DNA of 64,000 nt from Luteimonas saliphila (lineage in GTDB: Bacteria > Pseudomonadota > Gammaproteobacteria > Xanthomonadales > Xanthomonadaceae), in NCBI RefSeq assembly GCF_016774335.1, contig NZ_JAETWA010000031.1:1-64000 (forward strand), in the 5' to 3' direction. A program made the position numbers and the translations under genes. Positions 1-7,954 of the stretch are shown in pieces (positions within the stretch are counted from its first letter, which is position 1; each line of letters begins with the position of its first letter). The notes under the pieces were generated by a model, which was given only the letters and a program-made list of their open reading frames with translations, ran no database searches and was not told where the DNA came from.

Positions 1-452
1 TGGTGATCGTGGACGATGCCACGCACGAACCGGTGGCGATCGAGGTCGAGCGGGCGATCTGTGGAAACGGCGTCAGCCGTGTACTGGATCGGCTTACGCT
101 CAGCCGGGGTCTTCCGAAGGTGATCCGGACCGATAACGGCAAGGAATTCTGCGGCAAGGCGATGGTCGCCTGGGCGCACGAGCGCGGGATCCAGCTCCGC
201 TTGATCGAGCCGGGCAAGCCGAACCAGAACGCCTATGTCGAATCGTTCAACGGCCGGCTGCGCGACGAATGCCTCAACGAGCACCTGTTCACCAGCCTGC
301 TCCACGCACGCACGGTGATCGAAACCTGGCGCCGCGAGTACTGCGAAGAACGACCCAAGAAAGCACTTGGTGGCCTGACGCCAGCCGCCTATGCCAAGCA
401 GCTAGCTGAATCCGCTACAGTGAACCCGGACTCCAGATCAGACCGCTACTGA
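1..452 (+). CDS. IS3-family transposase (OrfB, integrase core), 5' end outside window
   Basis: This is the C-terminal part of a DDE transposase of the IS3 type; its start lies left of the window. The readable 149 residues contain the integrase (rve) core. An early Asp lies in the VDDATHE stretch, the second Asp at residue 44 (RTDNG), and the Glu at residue 80 ([13 protein letters not shown]). The last two are 35 residues apart, which is the DD(35)E spacing of this family. The C-terminal [11 protein letters not shown] segment is also typical. The frame is intact to its TGA, so this part is not visibly decayed. It sits directly before a run of small cassette-like genes in the same orientation. 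Confidence 0.93.
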   Translation, partial: VIVDDATHEPVAIEVERAICGNGVSRVLDRLTLSRGLPKVIRTDNGKEFCGKAMVAWAHERGIQLRLIEPGKPNQNAYVESFNGRLRDECLNEHLFTSLLHARTVIETWRREYCEERPKKALGGLTPAAYAKQLAESATVNPDSRSDRY

Positions 453-469
453 AAGCGGGGGGACGTCGG
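1..469 (+). mobile_element. Right end of an IS3-family insertion sequence
   Basis: The transposase stop codon is followed by a G-rich stretch at about 451-468 (gaaagcggggggacgtcgg) that would fit the right terminal inverted repeat of an IS3-type element. The left end is outside the window, so neither the repeat pair nor a target duplication can be checked. The boundary near 469 is inferred from the next gene starting at 470. Confidence 0.6.
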
Positions 470-778
470 TTGAACGTGATGTGGTGGTCAATCCCGATCG
501 TCGCCGCTCTCGCGCTGAATGTCATTGTCAGTATCGTGGCCGCCAAAAGCCACTACCCCACGAAACGGCACCTGGCGTCCCAGCTCGTCATTGTCTGGCT
601 GTTGCCGGTCTTCGGAGTGGTGGGCCTGCTACTGTTTGTGCGCAGCCAAAGCCCCTATGATCCGACCAGGGGCTTTGACCTGCTGTACACGCCTGGCGAC
701 GGTGGCCAGCCACAGCAAGGCTGGGTTCCGACGCCGTCCGACTTCGCGGGATCGGGAGAGGGTGGCTCAAGTGACTAG
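470..778 (+). CDS. Small membrane protein of unknown function (cassette-like gene 1)
   Basis: A 102-residue protein from a TTG start; an in-frame ATG at 479 is an equally good start. It has two hydrophobic segments (about residues 7-24 and 38-57), the second preceded by a basic patch (PTKRH), and a hydrophilic C-terminal tail rich in Gly, Pro and Ser. The second segment (VIVWLLPVFGVVGLLLF) resembles the short two-helix PLDc_N type, but this is a weak resemblance. The stop codon is followed at once by an attC-like hairpin. The function is unknown. Confidence 0.7.
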   Translation: MNVMWWSIPIVAALALNVIVSIVAAKSHYPTKRHLASQLVIVWLLPVFGVVGLLLFVRSQSPYDPTRGFDLLYTPGDGGQPQQGWVPTPSDFAGSGEGGSSD

Positions 779-842
779 CGGCGCGCCCAACGATTCACTC
801 GAGCCGACGCCGCTTCGCGGCGTAACTCAGGATTCGAGCCCC
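776..842 (+). repeat. attC-like recombination site 1
   Basis: It starts at the stop codon of the preceding gene. It holds a GCCCAAC box (784-790, matching the RYYYAAC core of integron attC sites), a perfect hairpin cgccgc-ttc-gcggcg (808-822), and a taactcagg right arm (822-830) resembling the TTAACTCAGGCGTTA side of xanthomonad chromosomal attC sites. The final GTTRRRY box is degenerate. The outer arms GAG (801-803) and CTC (826-828) also pair. Confidence 0.55.
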
Positions 843-844
843 AC

Positions 845-1135
845 ATGACCAGCAAACTCGGCCTGACGAAAGAAGAGCGTGCGCTGGTCGCGCAGGTCGC
901 CTCGGCGAAAGAGCCTCGCCTTCACCGACTATGGTTCTATTCGGCAGCGCTTGTGCCTGCCGTCGGCTTCGGTGTCTACGGCATCATCCATACGGACCTG
1001 GTCGCTTTGGCGCTGGGCTTCGCGGGTCTTGTCCTGTTCTGCTACTGGCGCCTGGCCAGCGAGTTCAGGGCGGCGCCGGTGTTCGATTCGCTCTGTTCGA
1101 AGATCGACGCCTTCGAGCGCGGCGACGGTGCCTAG
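845..1135 (+). CDS. Small two-helix membrane protein of unknown function (cassette-like gene 2)
   Basis: A 96-residue protein with a hydrophilic N-terminus (TKEERALVAQVASAKEPR), two closely spaced transmembrane segments (about residues 31-48 and 52-68) and a short charged C-terminal tail. It has no recognised domain. It begins two bases after the first attC-like element and its TAG stop is followed by the second. One short gene per hairpin, all on one strand, is how integron cassettes are arranged. The start ATG at 845 is the first in frame after the hairpin. Confidence 0.7.
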   Translation: MTSKLGLTKEERALVAQVASAKEPRLHRLWFYSAALVPAVGFGVYGIIHTDLVALALGFAGLVLFCYWRLASEFRAAPVFDSLCSKIDAFERGDGA

Positions 1136-1195
1136 CGGGTCATTTCAGCCGAACCCGTTTCGCGGCGCGGCGCAGCCCTGCGTTGGCGCGGCCTC
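1133..1195 (+). repeat. attC-like recombination site 2 (degenerate)
   Basis: As at site 1, the TAG stop runs directly into CGG. The element then reads agccgaacccgtttcgcgg (1146-1164), parallel to the agccgacgccgcttcgcgg core of site 1 (802-820), and ends near a tgcgttggc box that could be the GTTRRRY side. The inner hairpin is weaker than in site 1. Confidence 0.45.
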
Positions 1196-1310
1196 ACCGG
1201 CCTCTCGTCGTTTCGTTCATACCGTCTGTCCGGCCCCTCACCTTCTGCTGAACCGAACCTCGCCTCGAACTGTTACATCCTGTCCGCGAACCCCCTTGTG
1301 GAGACAAGCG

Positions 1311-1652
1311 ATGAACGCATCGGCACTGGCAGCGGTGGCAGTCGTGGCCCTGATGGCATCTCCTCTTGCAATGACGCAGGCAAGGGCGGCGGATTCCGCC
1401 ACGTTGAGCTTCAACCCGGACGGCAACGTCCTGGCGGGCTCGCTCTACGGCATCGATGCGGTTGACGGATATCCGGGAACGCTCGACAAGCGAGCCAGCG
1501 TTGAGCTTCCCGCAGGTCGCAGGACAGTCTGGTACTCGTGCCCGGCTGGCCCCCGATCGAAGGTCACACATGACTTTTCCTCAGGCGCCAGGTACGAGCT
1601 GGTCTGCAAACCCGGACAACTGGCTGAGATCAGGCAAGTTGCCGAGTGCTGA
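1311..1652 (+). CDS. Secreted protein of unknown function (cassette-like gene 3)
   Basis: A 113-residue protein with a clear Sec signal peptide (hydrophobic core AALAAVAVVALMASPLAM, likely cleavage after ARA near residue 27). The mature part is about 86 residues with Cys at about 86, 103 and 113, suggesting a small disulphide-bonded periplasmic protein. The ATG at 1311 is chosen because a ggagacaagc ribosome site precedes it and the signal peptide begins there; reading further upstream gives implausible sequence. The stop is followed by attC-like site 3. No family is recognised. Confidence 0.68.
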   Translation: MNASALAAVAVVALMASPLAMTQARAADSATLSFNPDGNVLAGSLYGIDAVDGYPGTLDKRASVELPAGRRTVWYSCPAGPRSKVTHDFSSGARYELVCKPGQLAEIRQVAEC

Positions 1653-1708
1653 CGGATGGTCCAGGCCGGTGTCGCTTCGCGGGCCGGCTGGATTCCGACG
1701 TCAGGCGG
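1650..1708 (+). repeat. attC-like recombination site 3 (degenerate)
   Basis: The TGA stop is followed by CGG, then a gccgg...ccggc stem (1665-1669 with 1684-1688) around tgtcgcttcgcggg, and a gacgtcaggcgg right arm. The cgcttcgcgg loop region is shared with site 1. Confidence 0.45.
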
Positions 1709-1746
1709 TCGACTTCATGCGTCCGGTTCAGCCTTGAACCCGAGCG

Positions 1747-2109
1747 GTGAACTCCATGGCCGCCGACTACACGCCCAATCACATTTCCGGAAGCGAACGC
1801 TTCATCAGTGTGCTTTACGCCGTGGTGATCATTGCCATCGGCGTACTCGGATTGACCACTGGCGACCTTCTGATCCCGGGCAGGCGGACCAGCGGTCCCA
1901 CCGGCGTTGCGCTGCAGGGGCCGGCAGCCTGGGCAATGTATGCGGCCATGGTCTGCGCCTGCGCCGTGCTGCTTTCGGTGGTCGTCGACCACTACGATCG
2001 ACGGGACAACGAGATCGACTATCGGCGCTTCGCCCGGATCGGCAAGGTCCTCGGGTGGTGCCTGTTCTTTCTGTCGCTGGCGTTTTACGCCTTCGGAGTC
2101 GGGGCGTGA
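1747..2109 (+). CDS. Three-helix membrane protein of unknown function (cassette-like gene 4)
   Basis: A 120-residue protein from GTG 1747; an ATG at 1756 is an equally plausible start. It has three hydrophobic segments (about residues 21-40, 58-80 and 101-118), with a charged cytoplasmic-type loop (DHYDRRDNEIDYRR) between the second and third. No family is recognised. It is the last of four small, same-strand, unrelated genes at this end of the window, and its stop is followed by a fourth attC-like hairpin. Confidence 0.68.
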   Translation: MNSMAADYTPNHISGSERFISVLYAVVIIAIGVLGLTTGDLLIPGRRTSGPTGVALQGPAAWAMYAAMVCACAVLLSVVVDHYDRRDNEIDYRRFARIGKVLGWCLFFLSLAFYAFGVGA

Positions 2110-2158
2110 CGGTCCAGTGCATTTGGCAGCCGTGCCGGTTCCCGGTGCTCAGGCTGGG
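2107..2158 (+). repeat. attC-like recombination site 4 (very degenerate)
   Basis: The TGA stop runs into CGG as at site 3. A nested stem follows: agcc (2128-2131) with ggct (2152-2155), enclosing gccgg (2134-2138) with ccggt (2142-2146). A gctcaggctg right arm is similar to the ctcagg arm of site 1. From here to 2282 nothing else was seen. Confidence 0.35.
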
Positions 2159-2282
2159 GAAAAGGGGATCTCACGCTGGTTCCCGGTCGCCCTGCACGGG
2201 AGATCGGATAGCGACAAGGCGCTGACACAGGGGCGGCACCCGGAGCCTGCGTGGCGTCTGTGCTGGCCTGATTCGCTGGGGC

Positions 2283-3272
2283 TTACCCTCCCGCTCCACC
2301 GCCGCCCACGGACTCGGCAGCGATCCCGGCCCGCGCGAGGAACTCGCGCACCAGCCGTCTCAACGCCTCCCCATGCCCGACGAGCAGGTGGCCGCCCGTG
2401 TCGTAGGCGACCAGCTCGGCGCCGGGGATCATGTCGGCGGCGAACTCGGCGGCGGGTAGCGTGTTGAACAGGTCGTCGCGGGCCGTGACGATCAATGCCG
2501 GCACGGCGATGCGTTCCAGTGGCGGCCGGGCCGCGTCCGGCTTGCTGTCGAGGTTGATCCCGGCCACGCGCCGGGAAAGCGGCTGGACATTGCGGACAAC
2601 GTCGAGTACGGCGTCGCGTTCTTCGGGTGATGCCGTGTCCAGCAACGCGGGCTCCACCCCGAGGAAACGCACGAGCGTCGACGGTGCGATCTTCTCCACC
2701 GCCCACCAGGTGAAGTCGGCGCCGGCATTGACCAGCCGGAACGCCAGCGCGCTGCCGCGGCTGTCCTCGATCGCGACCGGGCTGTCGGGCGCATAGGTGC
2801 CGGGCACGATCAGGATCAGCGCCGAAACCCGGTCCGGATGTCGCAACGCCAGTTCGAGCGCCGAGCGGGCGCCGGCGGACACACCCACCACCACGGCCCT
2901 GTCCACGGCCAGCGCCGAGAGCAGCGCCGCATGGGCATCGGCCTGCGCGGACACGGAGGTATCGTCGGGCAGCGGCGTGCCCAGGTAGCCGAAGCGCGAC
3001 GGGGCGATGACCCGGAACCCTGCGTCGAACACGTCGACGACATTGGCCAGGCCCTGGTCCCAGCCGCCGCCGGCGCCGTGGATCGACAGCACCGGCATGC
3101 CCCGGCCTGCTTCGGAATACTCGATCGGCCCTGCGGAGGTGGCCGCGACCGGAGCGCCTTCGACGGCGGCCCGCGCCTGCCGAATGTCGCTCCGATAGCC
3201 AACGAGTGCCAAGGCCAGCACGAGCGCCAGCACGGCGATAACGATCAACGACACCTTTCCGCTCCTTCGCAT
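2283..3272 (-). CDS. Membrane-anchored alpha/beta hydrolase
   Basis: A 329-residue alpha/beta-hydrolase-fold enzyme. One N-terminal helix (about residues 7-25) anchors or exports it. The catalytic triad can be read: nucleophile Ser132 in GVSAG, acid Asp266 or Asp267 in TARDDLF, and His295 in DTGGHLL. An HGAGG oxyanion-hole motif is near residue 65. The substrate cannot be told from sequence. It lies 18 bp downstream of the nitroreductase-like gene on the same strand, so the two are probably co-transcribed. The C-terminus ends in a Gly-rich tail. Confidence 0.88.
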   Translation of the reverse strand: MRRSGKVSLIVIAVLALVLALALVGYRSDIRQARAAVEGAPVAATSAGPIEYSEAGRGMPVLSIHGAGGGWDQGLANVVDVFDAGFRVIAPSRFGYLGTPLPDDTSVSAQADAHAALLSALAVDRAVVVGVSAGARSALELALRHPDRVSALILIVPGTYAPDSPVAIEDSRGSALAFRLVNAGADFTWWAVEKIAPSTLVRFLGVEPALLDTASPEERDAVLDVVRNVQPLSRRVAGINLDSKPDAARPPLERIAVPALIVTARDDLFNTLPAAEFAADMIPGAELVAYDTGGHLLVGHGEALRRLVREFLARAGIAAESVGGGGAGG

Positions 3273-3290
3273 GCCCGTCTCCCGTTTTCG

Positions 3291-4379
3291 CTAGACCAGG
3301 ACGGCGGCCGCCGGACGGCGGGGAGAGTACGGTAGCGTCGGCCCGTAGCCGAAACGCAGCACGAGATCCAGCCGCATTCCGGGCGCGCCGACGAGCGTGG
3401 CCAGTTCGGGGCGCAGCCGTGCCACCTCGATCGGCTGGTTGATGTAGGCGTGCTTGAGGCCGAGCGTGGTCGCCGTCAGCGTGAACCTCTGGCAGGCGCG
3501 GCCAACGGCGACCCAATGCGCCCTGTCTTCGCGCTCGGCGAAGAAGACCGCGACGCCCGCCGAGGAATCGATGTGCCTGGCGTACCTGTCGTTCTCGGCC
3601 TCGGCGGTGACGAAGGCATCGAAGGCGGGGCCGCCGAGGACATCCGGCAGCGCCGGATTGCCGGTGGCGCCCGAGTAGAGGCCGTCGCCCGTCGCCATGG
3701 CGCTGCGCGGACTGAAGCGCAACCAGGCCTCGAGTTCGGCCATGAAGGCGGGATCGCGCATCTGCGCATCGTTGCCGGCGACCACCAGGTCGCGCACCCG
3801 ATCGATCTGCGCGCGATCGGTCAGGATGAGCATGCGCACGCCCGGCATCCGGGCGGCGAGTTGCAACGCCTCGAGGTCGGTGGCGGGAACGGAGCGGCCG
3901 TCGTAGAGCGCGCGCGTGGACTGCCGCCGCGCAATGGCAGCGAGCAGCGGTTCATGGTGCGATCGTGCCGGGGACCAGGCGTAGTGGATGCTGCCGTCTG
4001 CTTGCGGCGCCAGCGTGCCGGGCCGTCCGCTCGCGGCACCGGCAATGGCCAGGTTCTCGGCCGCGCAGCCGAGGCTGACGTACAGGTGGTGGTCGTCCGG
4101 ATCGACGACGGGCGTGGCCCGCGACGGATCGGGCAGGATGTCGAGCGAATGCTCCCCGACCCGAAACCGCCACGGCTGGGTGTTGTGGCTGTTGGCGGCG
4201 AGCGTGGCATAGCGGACCAGATCCGCGATCCCCGCCTGCGCCGGCAGCGGTGCCCGCAACTGTTCGGTGTAGGCCTCGTAGCCGCCCCTGGTGCCGACCT
4301 GCGAACGCCAGCCAAGGATGCCCGCGCCCGCCAACACGGCGACGCCGCCCACTCCAGCCACTACGTGTCGACGTTTCAT
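3291..4379 (-). CDS. Acg-type nitroreductase-family protein with N-terminal signal anchor
   Basis: A 362-residue protein of the Acg family, which are FMN-binding nitroreductase-fold proteins. The ANSHNTQPWRF motif (residues 62-72) is the diagnostic flavin-contacting segment. The N-terminus (MKRRHVVAGVGG then a hydrophobic stretch) resembles a twin-arginine or anchor signal, so it may act outside the cytoplasm. Related proteins often have a collapsed or missing second half of the flavin site, so redox activity is not assured. It is the first gene of a two-gene unit with the alpha/beta hydrolase. Confidence 0.85.
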   Translation of the reverse strand: MKRRHVVAGVGGVAVLAGAGILGWRSQVGTRGGYEAYTEQLRAPLPAQAGIADLVRYATLAANSHNTQPWRFRVGEHSLDILPDPSRATPVVDPDDHHLYVSLGCAAENLAIAGAASGRPGTLAPQADGSIHYAWSPARSHHEPLLAAIARRQSTRALYDGRSVPATDLEALQLAARMPGVRMLILTDRAQIDRVRDLVVAGNDAQMRDPAFMAELEAWLRFSPRSAMATGDGLYSGATGNPALPDVLGGPAFDAFVTAEAENDRYARHIDSSAGVAVFFAEREDRAHWVAVGRACQRFTLTATTLGLKHAYINQPIEVARLRPELATLVGAPGMRLDLVLRFGYGPTLPYSPRRPAAAVLV

Positions 4380-4446
4380 CGTGCCTCCTGCGGCCGACTC
4401 TACGCGCCTGAAGCGACATGTCGTTGACTTCGCTCAATGCCAGTGA

Positions 4447-4481
4447 CCCCCTGGTAACGGTGGTCGGCGAGAACCAGGGGG
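4447..4481. other. Inverted repeat in the divergent intergenic region
   Basis: ccccctggt (4447-4455) pairs perfectly with accaggggg (4473-4481) around a 17-base loop. It lies between the divergent nitroreductase-like gene and the sugar dehydrogenase. It could be an operator or an RNA hairpin in the leader of the minus-strand unit; nothing in the sequence decides. Confidence 0.35.
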
Positions 4482-4673
4482 CCACGAGGATGTTGCAGCG
4501 CAACGACATGGGACGTGTCGCACTGCGAAAGTCCTGCCGTTCAATGGTGCCGGCGTCGCATCAGCCGTGCGCTCCAGGGAATCACATCCCCATAACGTGA
4601 CCGACGCTACTGGAGTCAAGTGCCCGCATGCGTATCGTAGGGCCACCTCCCCCACACGCCACAGGAAGCCCGG

Positions 4674-5999
4674 ATGCGCCTGTCCTTTGCCGCCTTCGCC
4701 TGTTCCGCACTGCTGCTCACCGCCTGCGACGACGTCTTCGTCGAACCCCCCACCGAGAACGACAAGACGGAGAACGCCGAATCGGCGGCCTCCGCGCCCC
4801 GCCTGGCCGTGTCGCATCGCCCGCTCGCAAACCCCGCCGAGGCGACCGTCGCGCCAGCGACGACAACGCCCCCGCGCATCCCTGTCCGTGCACCGGCGAG
4901 TGCGGTCGCGGCCGAACGCGGTACCGGCGGCCGTGGGCCGCGCCGCCAGGTCATCGAACCCGATCCGCCGTTCCGAAGCACACCGGTCGTTACGCTCAAC
5001 GAGCCCTGGGCGATGGCCTTCCTGCCCGACGGCCGCCTGCTGGTCACCGAGAAAGGTGGCGCGCTGCGACTGGTAAACCTGGCCACCGGCCAGGTCGGCA
5101 CGATCAGCGGCGTGCCCACGGTGGCAGTCGGCGGCCAGGGCGGCCTCGGCGACGTGATCCTGCATCCGCAGTACGCCAGCAACCGCCGCATCTACCTGAG
5201 CTACATCGAGCAGAGCGGCGCGATCTACGGCGCGGTCGTGGTCCGCGCGCGGCTGAACCTGGATGCCGGCAACGGCGGCAACCTCACCGAGATCACCCGC
5301 ATCTGGGAGCAGGCGCCGAAAGTCAGCGGCCAGGGCCACTTCAGCCACCGTCTCGCGTTCGATTCGAGCCGCAAACTGTGGATCACCTCCGGCGACCGGC
5401 AGAAGTTCGAGCCCGCCCAGGACATGGGCGTCAACCTCGGCAAGATCATCCGCCTCAACGACGACGGCAGCGTGCCCAGCGACAATCCCTTCTTCGCCCA
5501 GGGCGGCATCGCCGCGCAGGTGTGGACGCTGGGGCATCGCAACCCGCTCGGCATCGCCTTCGACGCGGAGGGTCGGCTGTGGTCGCACGAGATGGGGCCG
5601 GCCGGCGGCGACGAGCTCAACCTGATCCTACGCGGGCGCAACTACGGCTGGCCGATCGTTTCCAACGGCAACCACTACGACGGCACGCCGATCCCGAACC
5701 ACAGCACCCGTCCCGAGTTCGAGGCGCCGAAGGAATGGTGGACGCCGGTGATCGCCCCGTCCGGGATGATCATCTACTCGGGCAACCTGTTCCGCACCTT
5801 CCGCGGCGATGCCTTCATCGGTGGCCTGGCCTCGCAGGCGCTGGTGCGGGTGCGCTTCAATGGCACGCAGGCGACCGAGTACCGGCGCTATTCCATGGGC
5901 AAGCGCATCCGCGAGGTGGAACAGGGGCCGGATGGCGCGATCTGGCTGCTGGAAGATGGTGCCGGCGGACGACTGCTCAGGCTGACGCCGCCGGGCTGA
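4674..5999 (+). CDS. PQQ-dependent sugar dehydrogenase, lipoprotein
   Basis: A 441-residue member of the glucose/sorbosone dehydrogenase (YliI/Asd-like) beta-propeller family, which oxidises aldose sugars with pyrroloquinoline quinone in the periplasm. A lipobox LLTAC puts the lipidated Cys at residue 18. A low-complexity Ala/Pro/Arg linker follows (to about residue 95), then the propeller. Family motifs are visible: EPWAMAFLPDGRLLVTEK, GQGHFSHRLAFDS, LGHRNPLGIAFD, EMGPAGGDELN and NYGWP. The start ATG begins the signal peptide. A second enzyme of this family lies at 27705-29201. Confidence 0.93.
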   Translation: MRLSFAAFACSALLLTACDDVFVEPPTENDKTENAESAASAPRLAVSHRPLANPAEATVAPATTTPPRIPVRAPASAVAAERGTGGRGPRRQVIEPDPPFRSTPVVTLNEPWAMAFLPDGRLLVTEKGGALRLVNLATGQVGTISGVPTVAVGGQGGLGDVILHPQYASNRRIYLSYIEQSGAIYGAVVVRARLNLDAGNGGNLTEITRIWEQAPKVSGQGHFSHRLAFDSSRKLWITSGDRQKFEPAQDMGVNLGKIIRLNDDGSVPSDNPFFAQGGIAAQVWTLGHRNPLGIAFDAEGRLWSHEMGPAGGDELNLILRGRNYGWPIVSNGNHYDGTPIPNHSTRPEFEAPKEWWTPVIAPSGMIIYSGNLFRTFRGDAFIGGLASQALVRVRFNGTQATEYRRYSMGKRIREVEQGPDGAIWLLEDGAGGRLLRLTPPG

Positions 6000-6014
6000 C
6001 CGCTCCACCCTGCC

Positions 6015-6049
6015 GGGGCCGCGCCGCTGTCCTTCCGTGGCGCGGCCCC
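6015..6049 (+). terminator. Strong hairpin after the sugar dehydrogenase
   Basis: An 11-bp perfect GC stem, ggggccgcgcc (6015-6025) with ggcgcggcccc (6039-6049), lies 15 bases after the stop codon. There is no T-run, so it may terminate poorly or only protect the transcript end. Confidence 0.45.
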
Positions 6050-6097
6050 ACGTTGACTGCAACGAGGGCGCCCCCGCGCCCACCTGCAGGCGGCGAG

Positions 6098-7186
6098 ATG
6101 AAGCGGATCGCGATCTTCTGCGACGGCACCTGGAACAGTGCCGACCAGGCCAACGAGGGCGCGCCCTGCCCCACCAACGTCATCAAGCTGGCGCTGCGTA
6201 CCGCGCAGCGCCACGGCGACGTGTCGCAGGTGGTGTATTACGGCCAGGGCGTGGGGACCGGAGGGTCGATCGACAAGCTCACCGGCGGCGCCTTCGGCAA
6301 GGGCCTGGACGACAACCTGTACGCGGCCTACCGCTTCCTGGTGCTCAACTACGAGCCGGGCGACGAGATCTTCCTGTTCGGCTTCAGCCGCGGCGCGTAC
6401 ACCGCGCGCAGCCTGGCTGGGATGGTGCGCAAGTGCGGGATCCTGCGGCTGCGCCACGCGCTGCGCTATCGCGATGCGATCGCGCTGTATTGCGACGACA
6501 GCCATCCCGACGAGGACCGCGCACGCAGCTTCCGCACGGAATGCTCGGTGACCCAGGGCGACCCCGTCCCGATCCGGTTCGTCGGGGTATGGGACACGGT
6601 CGGTTCGCTCGGCATTCCGGTGCGCGGCCTGCGTGCGCTGACCGCCGACAAGTACCGCTTCCACGACGTGGAACTGAGCGGAATCGTGCAGCACGCCTGC
6701 CAGGCGCTGGCGATCGATGAACGGCGGGCGCCGTTCGAGGCGGCCCGCTGGGCCTACAAGCCCAAGCCCGGGCAAACGGTCGAACAGGTCTGGTTCTGCG
6801 GCGTGCACAGCGACGTCGGCGGCGGCTATCCGATCGAGGAATCCGGCCTGTCGAACATCGCCCTGCAGTGGATGCGCGACAAGGCCACCTCCGCGGGCCT
6901 GGCCATCGATCCGGACGTCGATGCCACCTATCCACCGCGCCCCGACCCGATGGCCGCGCTGCACGTGTCGAAAAAGGGCCTATACCGGCTCACGCCCGGC
7001 AACGACCGGGTGATCGGCGTGGCTGCCGAGCCGACCGAACAGCCCGACGGCACCTCGTCCCGGCGTGATCCCACCCAGTCCCTGCATCCGAGCGTGCTCA
7101 CGCGCTGGGACCGCGATGCGGGATACCGGCCCAGCAACCTGCGCGACTACTTCCGCACCATCGGCGACCCGCGCGGCGAAGGCTGA
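6098..7186 (+). CDS. DUF2235 (Tle1-like) alpha/beta hydrolase
   Basis: A 362-residue cytosolic protein of the DUF2235 family, whose type VI effector members (Tle1) are phospholipases. The N-terminal KRIAIFCDGTWNS and the nucleophile elbow GFSRGAYTAR (Ser97) are diagnostic. FVGVWDTVGSLG and WFCGVHSDVGGGYP are further family signatures, the latter near the catalytic His. No VgrG, PAAR, immunity gene or type VI gene is adjacent, and there is no signal peptide, so a housekeeping hydrolase role is as likely as a toxin. ATG 6098 is chosen because the domain starts there, after a ggcgag site. Confidence 0.9.
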   Translation: MKRIAIFCDGTWNSADQANEGAPCPTNVIKLALRTAQRHGDVSQVVYYGQGVGTGGSIDKLTGGAFGKGLDDNLYAAYRFLVLNYEPGDEIFLFGFSRGAYTARSLAGMVRKCGILRLRHALRYRDAIALYCDDSHPDEDRARSFRTECSVTQGDPVPIRFVGVWDTVGSLGIPVRGLRALTADKYRFHDVELSGIVQHACQALAIDERRAPFEAARWAYKPKPGQTVEQVWFCGVHSDVGGGYPIEESGLSNIALQWMRDKATSAGLAIDPDVDATYPPRPDPMAALHVSKKGLYRLTPGNDRVIGVAAEPTEQPDGTSSRRDPTQSLHPSVLTRWDRDAGYRPSNLRDYFRTIGDPRGEG

Positions 7187-7261
7187 GCGCGGCGACGGGG
7201 CCGGATGTCGATCCGCAGGCGCCCGGATCGTCGTCCACGGATCCTGCCCCGGAGCCCCCGC

Positions 7262-7915
7262 ATGAAGCCGATCCTCTACGCCCATCCCTTCTCGTCCTAC
7301 TGCCAGAAAGTGCTGGTGGCGCTGTACGAACACGACACCGCGTTCGAGTACCGCCGCATCGACGAGGAAGCACACTTGCGCGAGCTGGCCGTGCGCTGGC
7401 CGATGCGGCGCTTCCCGATCCTGGTCGATGGCGGGCGGACCGTGATCGAGGCCAGCACGATCATCGAGTACCTGCAATGGCGCTACCCCGGCGAATTGCC
7501 GCTGATCCCGGACGATCCCGACGCCGCGATCGAGGTGCGGATGATGGATCGCGTGTTCGACAACTACGTCTCCACGCCGCAGCAGAAGTGCGTGTTCGAC
7601 GCAGTGCGCCCTGCCGGGGTGCGCGATGCGCACGGCGTGGCCGAGGCGAACGCGATGCTCGACACCGCCTACGCCTGGCTCGACCAGCGCCTGGCCGGCC
7701 GCACCTGGGCCGCAGGCGAACGGTTCAGCCTGGCCGACTGCGCGGCCGCGCCGTTCCTGTTCTACGCCTACTGGACGCATGCGATCCCCGAGCGACACAC
7801 GACGCTGCTGGGCTATCGGAAGCGACTGCTCGCACGGCCCTCGTTCGCGCGTGTGGTCGACGAGGCGCGCCCGTTCCGGGAGTTTTTTCCGCTGGGCGCG
7901 ATCGGCGACGAGTAG
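7262..7915 (+). CDS. Glutathione S-transferase family protein
   Basis: A 217-residue GST with the N-terminal thioredoxin fold (PFSSYCQKV, residues 9-17, holding the candidate catalytic Ser, Tyr or Cys), the cis-Pro region MRRFPILVDGG and the GSH-binding VIEASTIIEYL segment. The all-helical C-terminal domain carries the FSLADCAAAPFLFY signature. ATG 7262 starts the thioredoxin fold exactly. The substrate is unknown. It stands alone between the DUF2235 gene and a convergent extensin-like gene. Confidence 0.92.
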   Translation: MKPILYAHPFSSYCQKVLVALYEHDTAFEYRRIDEEAHLRELAVRWPMRRFPILVDGGRTVIEASTIIEYLQWRYPGELPLIPDDPDAAIEVRMMDRVFDNYVSTPQQKCVFDAVRPAGVRDAHGVAEANAMLDTAYAWLDQRLAGRTWAAGERFSLADCAAAPFLFYAYWTHAIPERHTTLLGYRKRLLARPSFARVVDEARPFREFFPLGAIGDE

Positions 7916-7954
7916 GCGTTCGCCGGTCGACGTGATCGCCGGAGCACCTCCTGT

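Noticed and set aside
776..2158. CRISPR repeats as an explanation for the recurring hairpins
   Set aside because: The elements are 300-450 bp apart, diverged, and separated by whole genes rather than short spacers.
2110..2282. A further small gene after the last cassette-like gene
   Set aside because: No frame with a ribosome site and sensible composition fits between 2110 and the stop of the alpha/beta hydrolase.
4628..6097. A continuous frame joining the sugar dehydrogenase region to the DUF2235 gene
   Set aside because: The first 490 codons are the out-of-frame shadow of the dehydrogenase. The DUF2235 domain starts exactly at ATG 6098.
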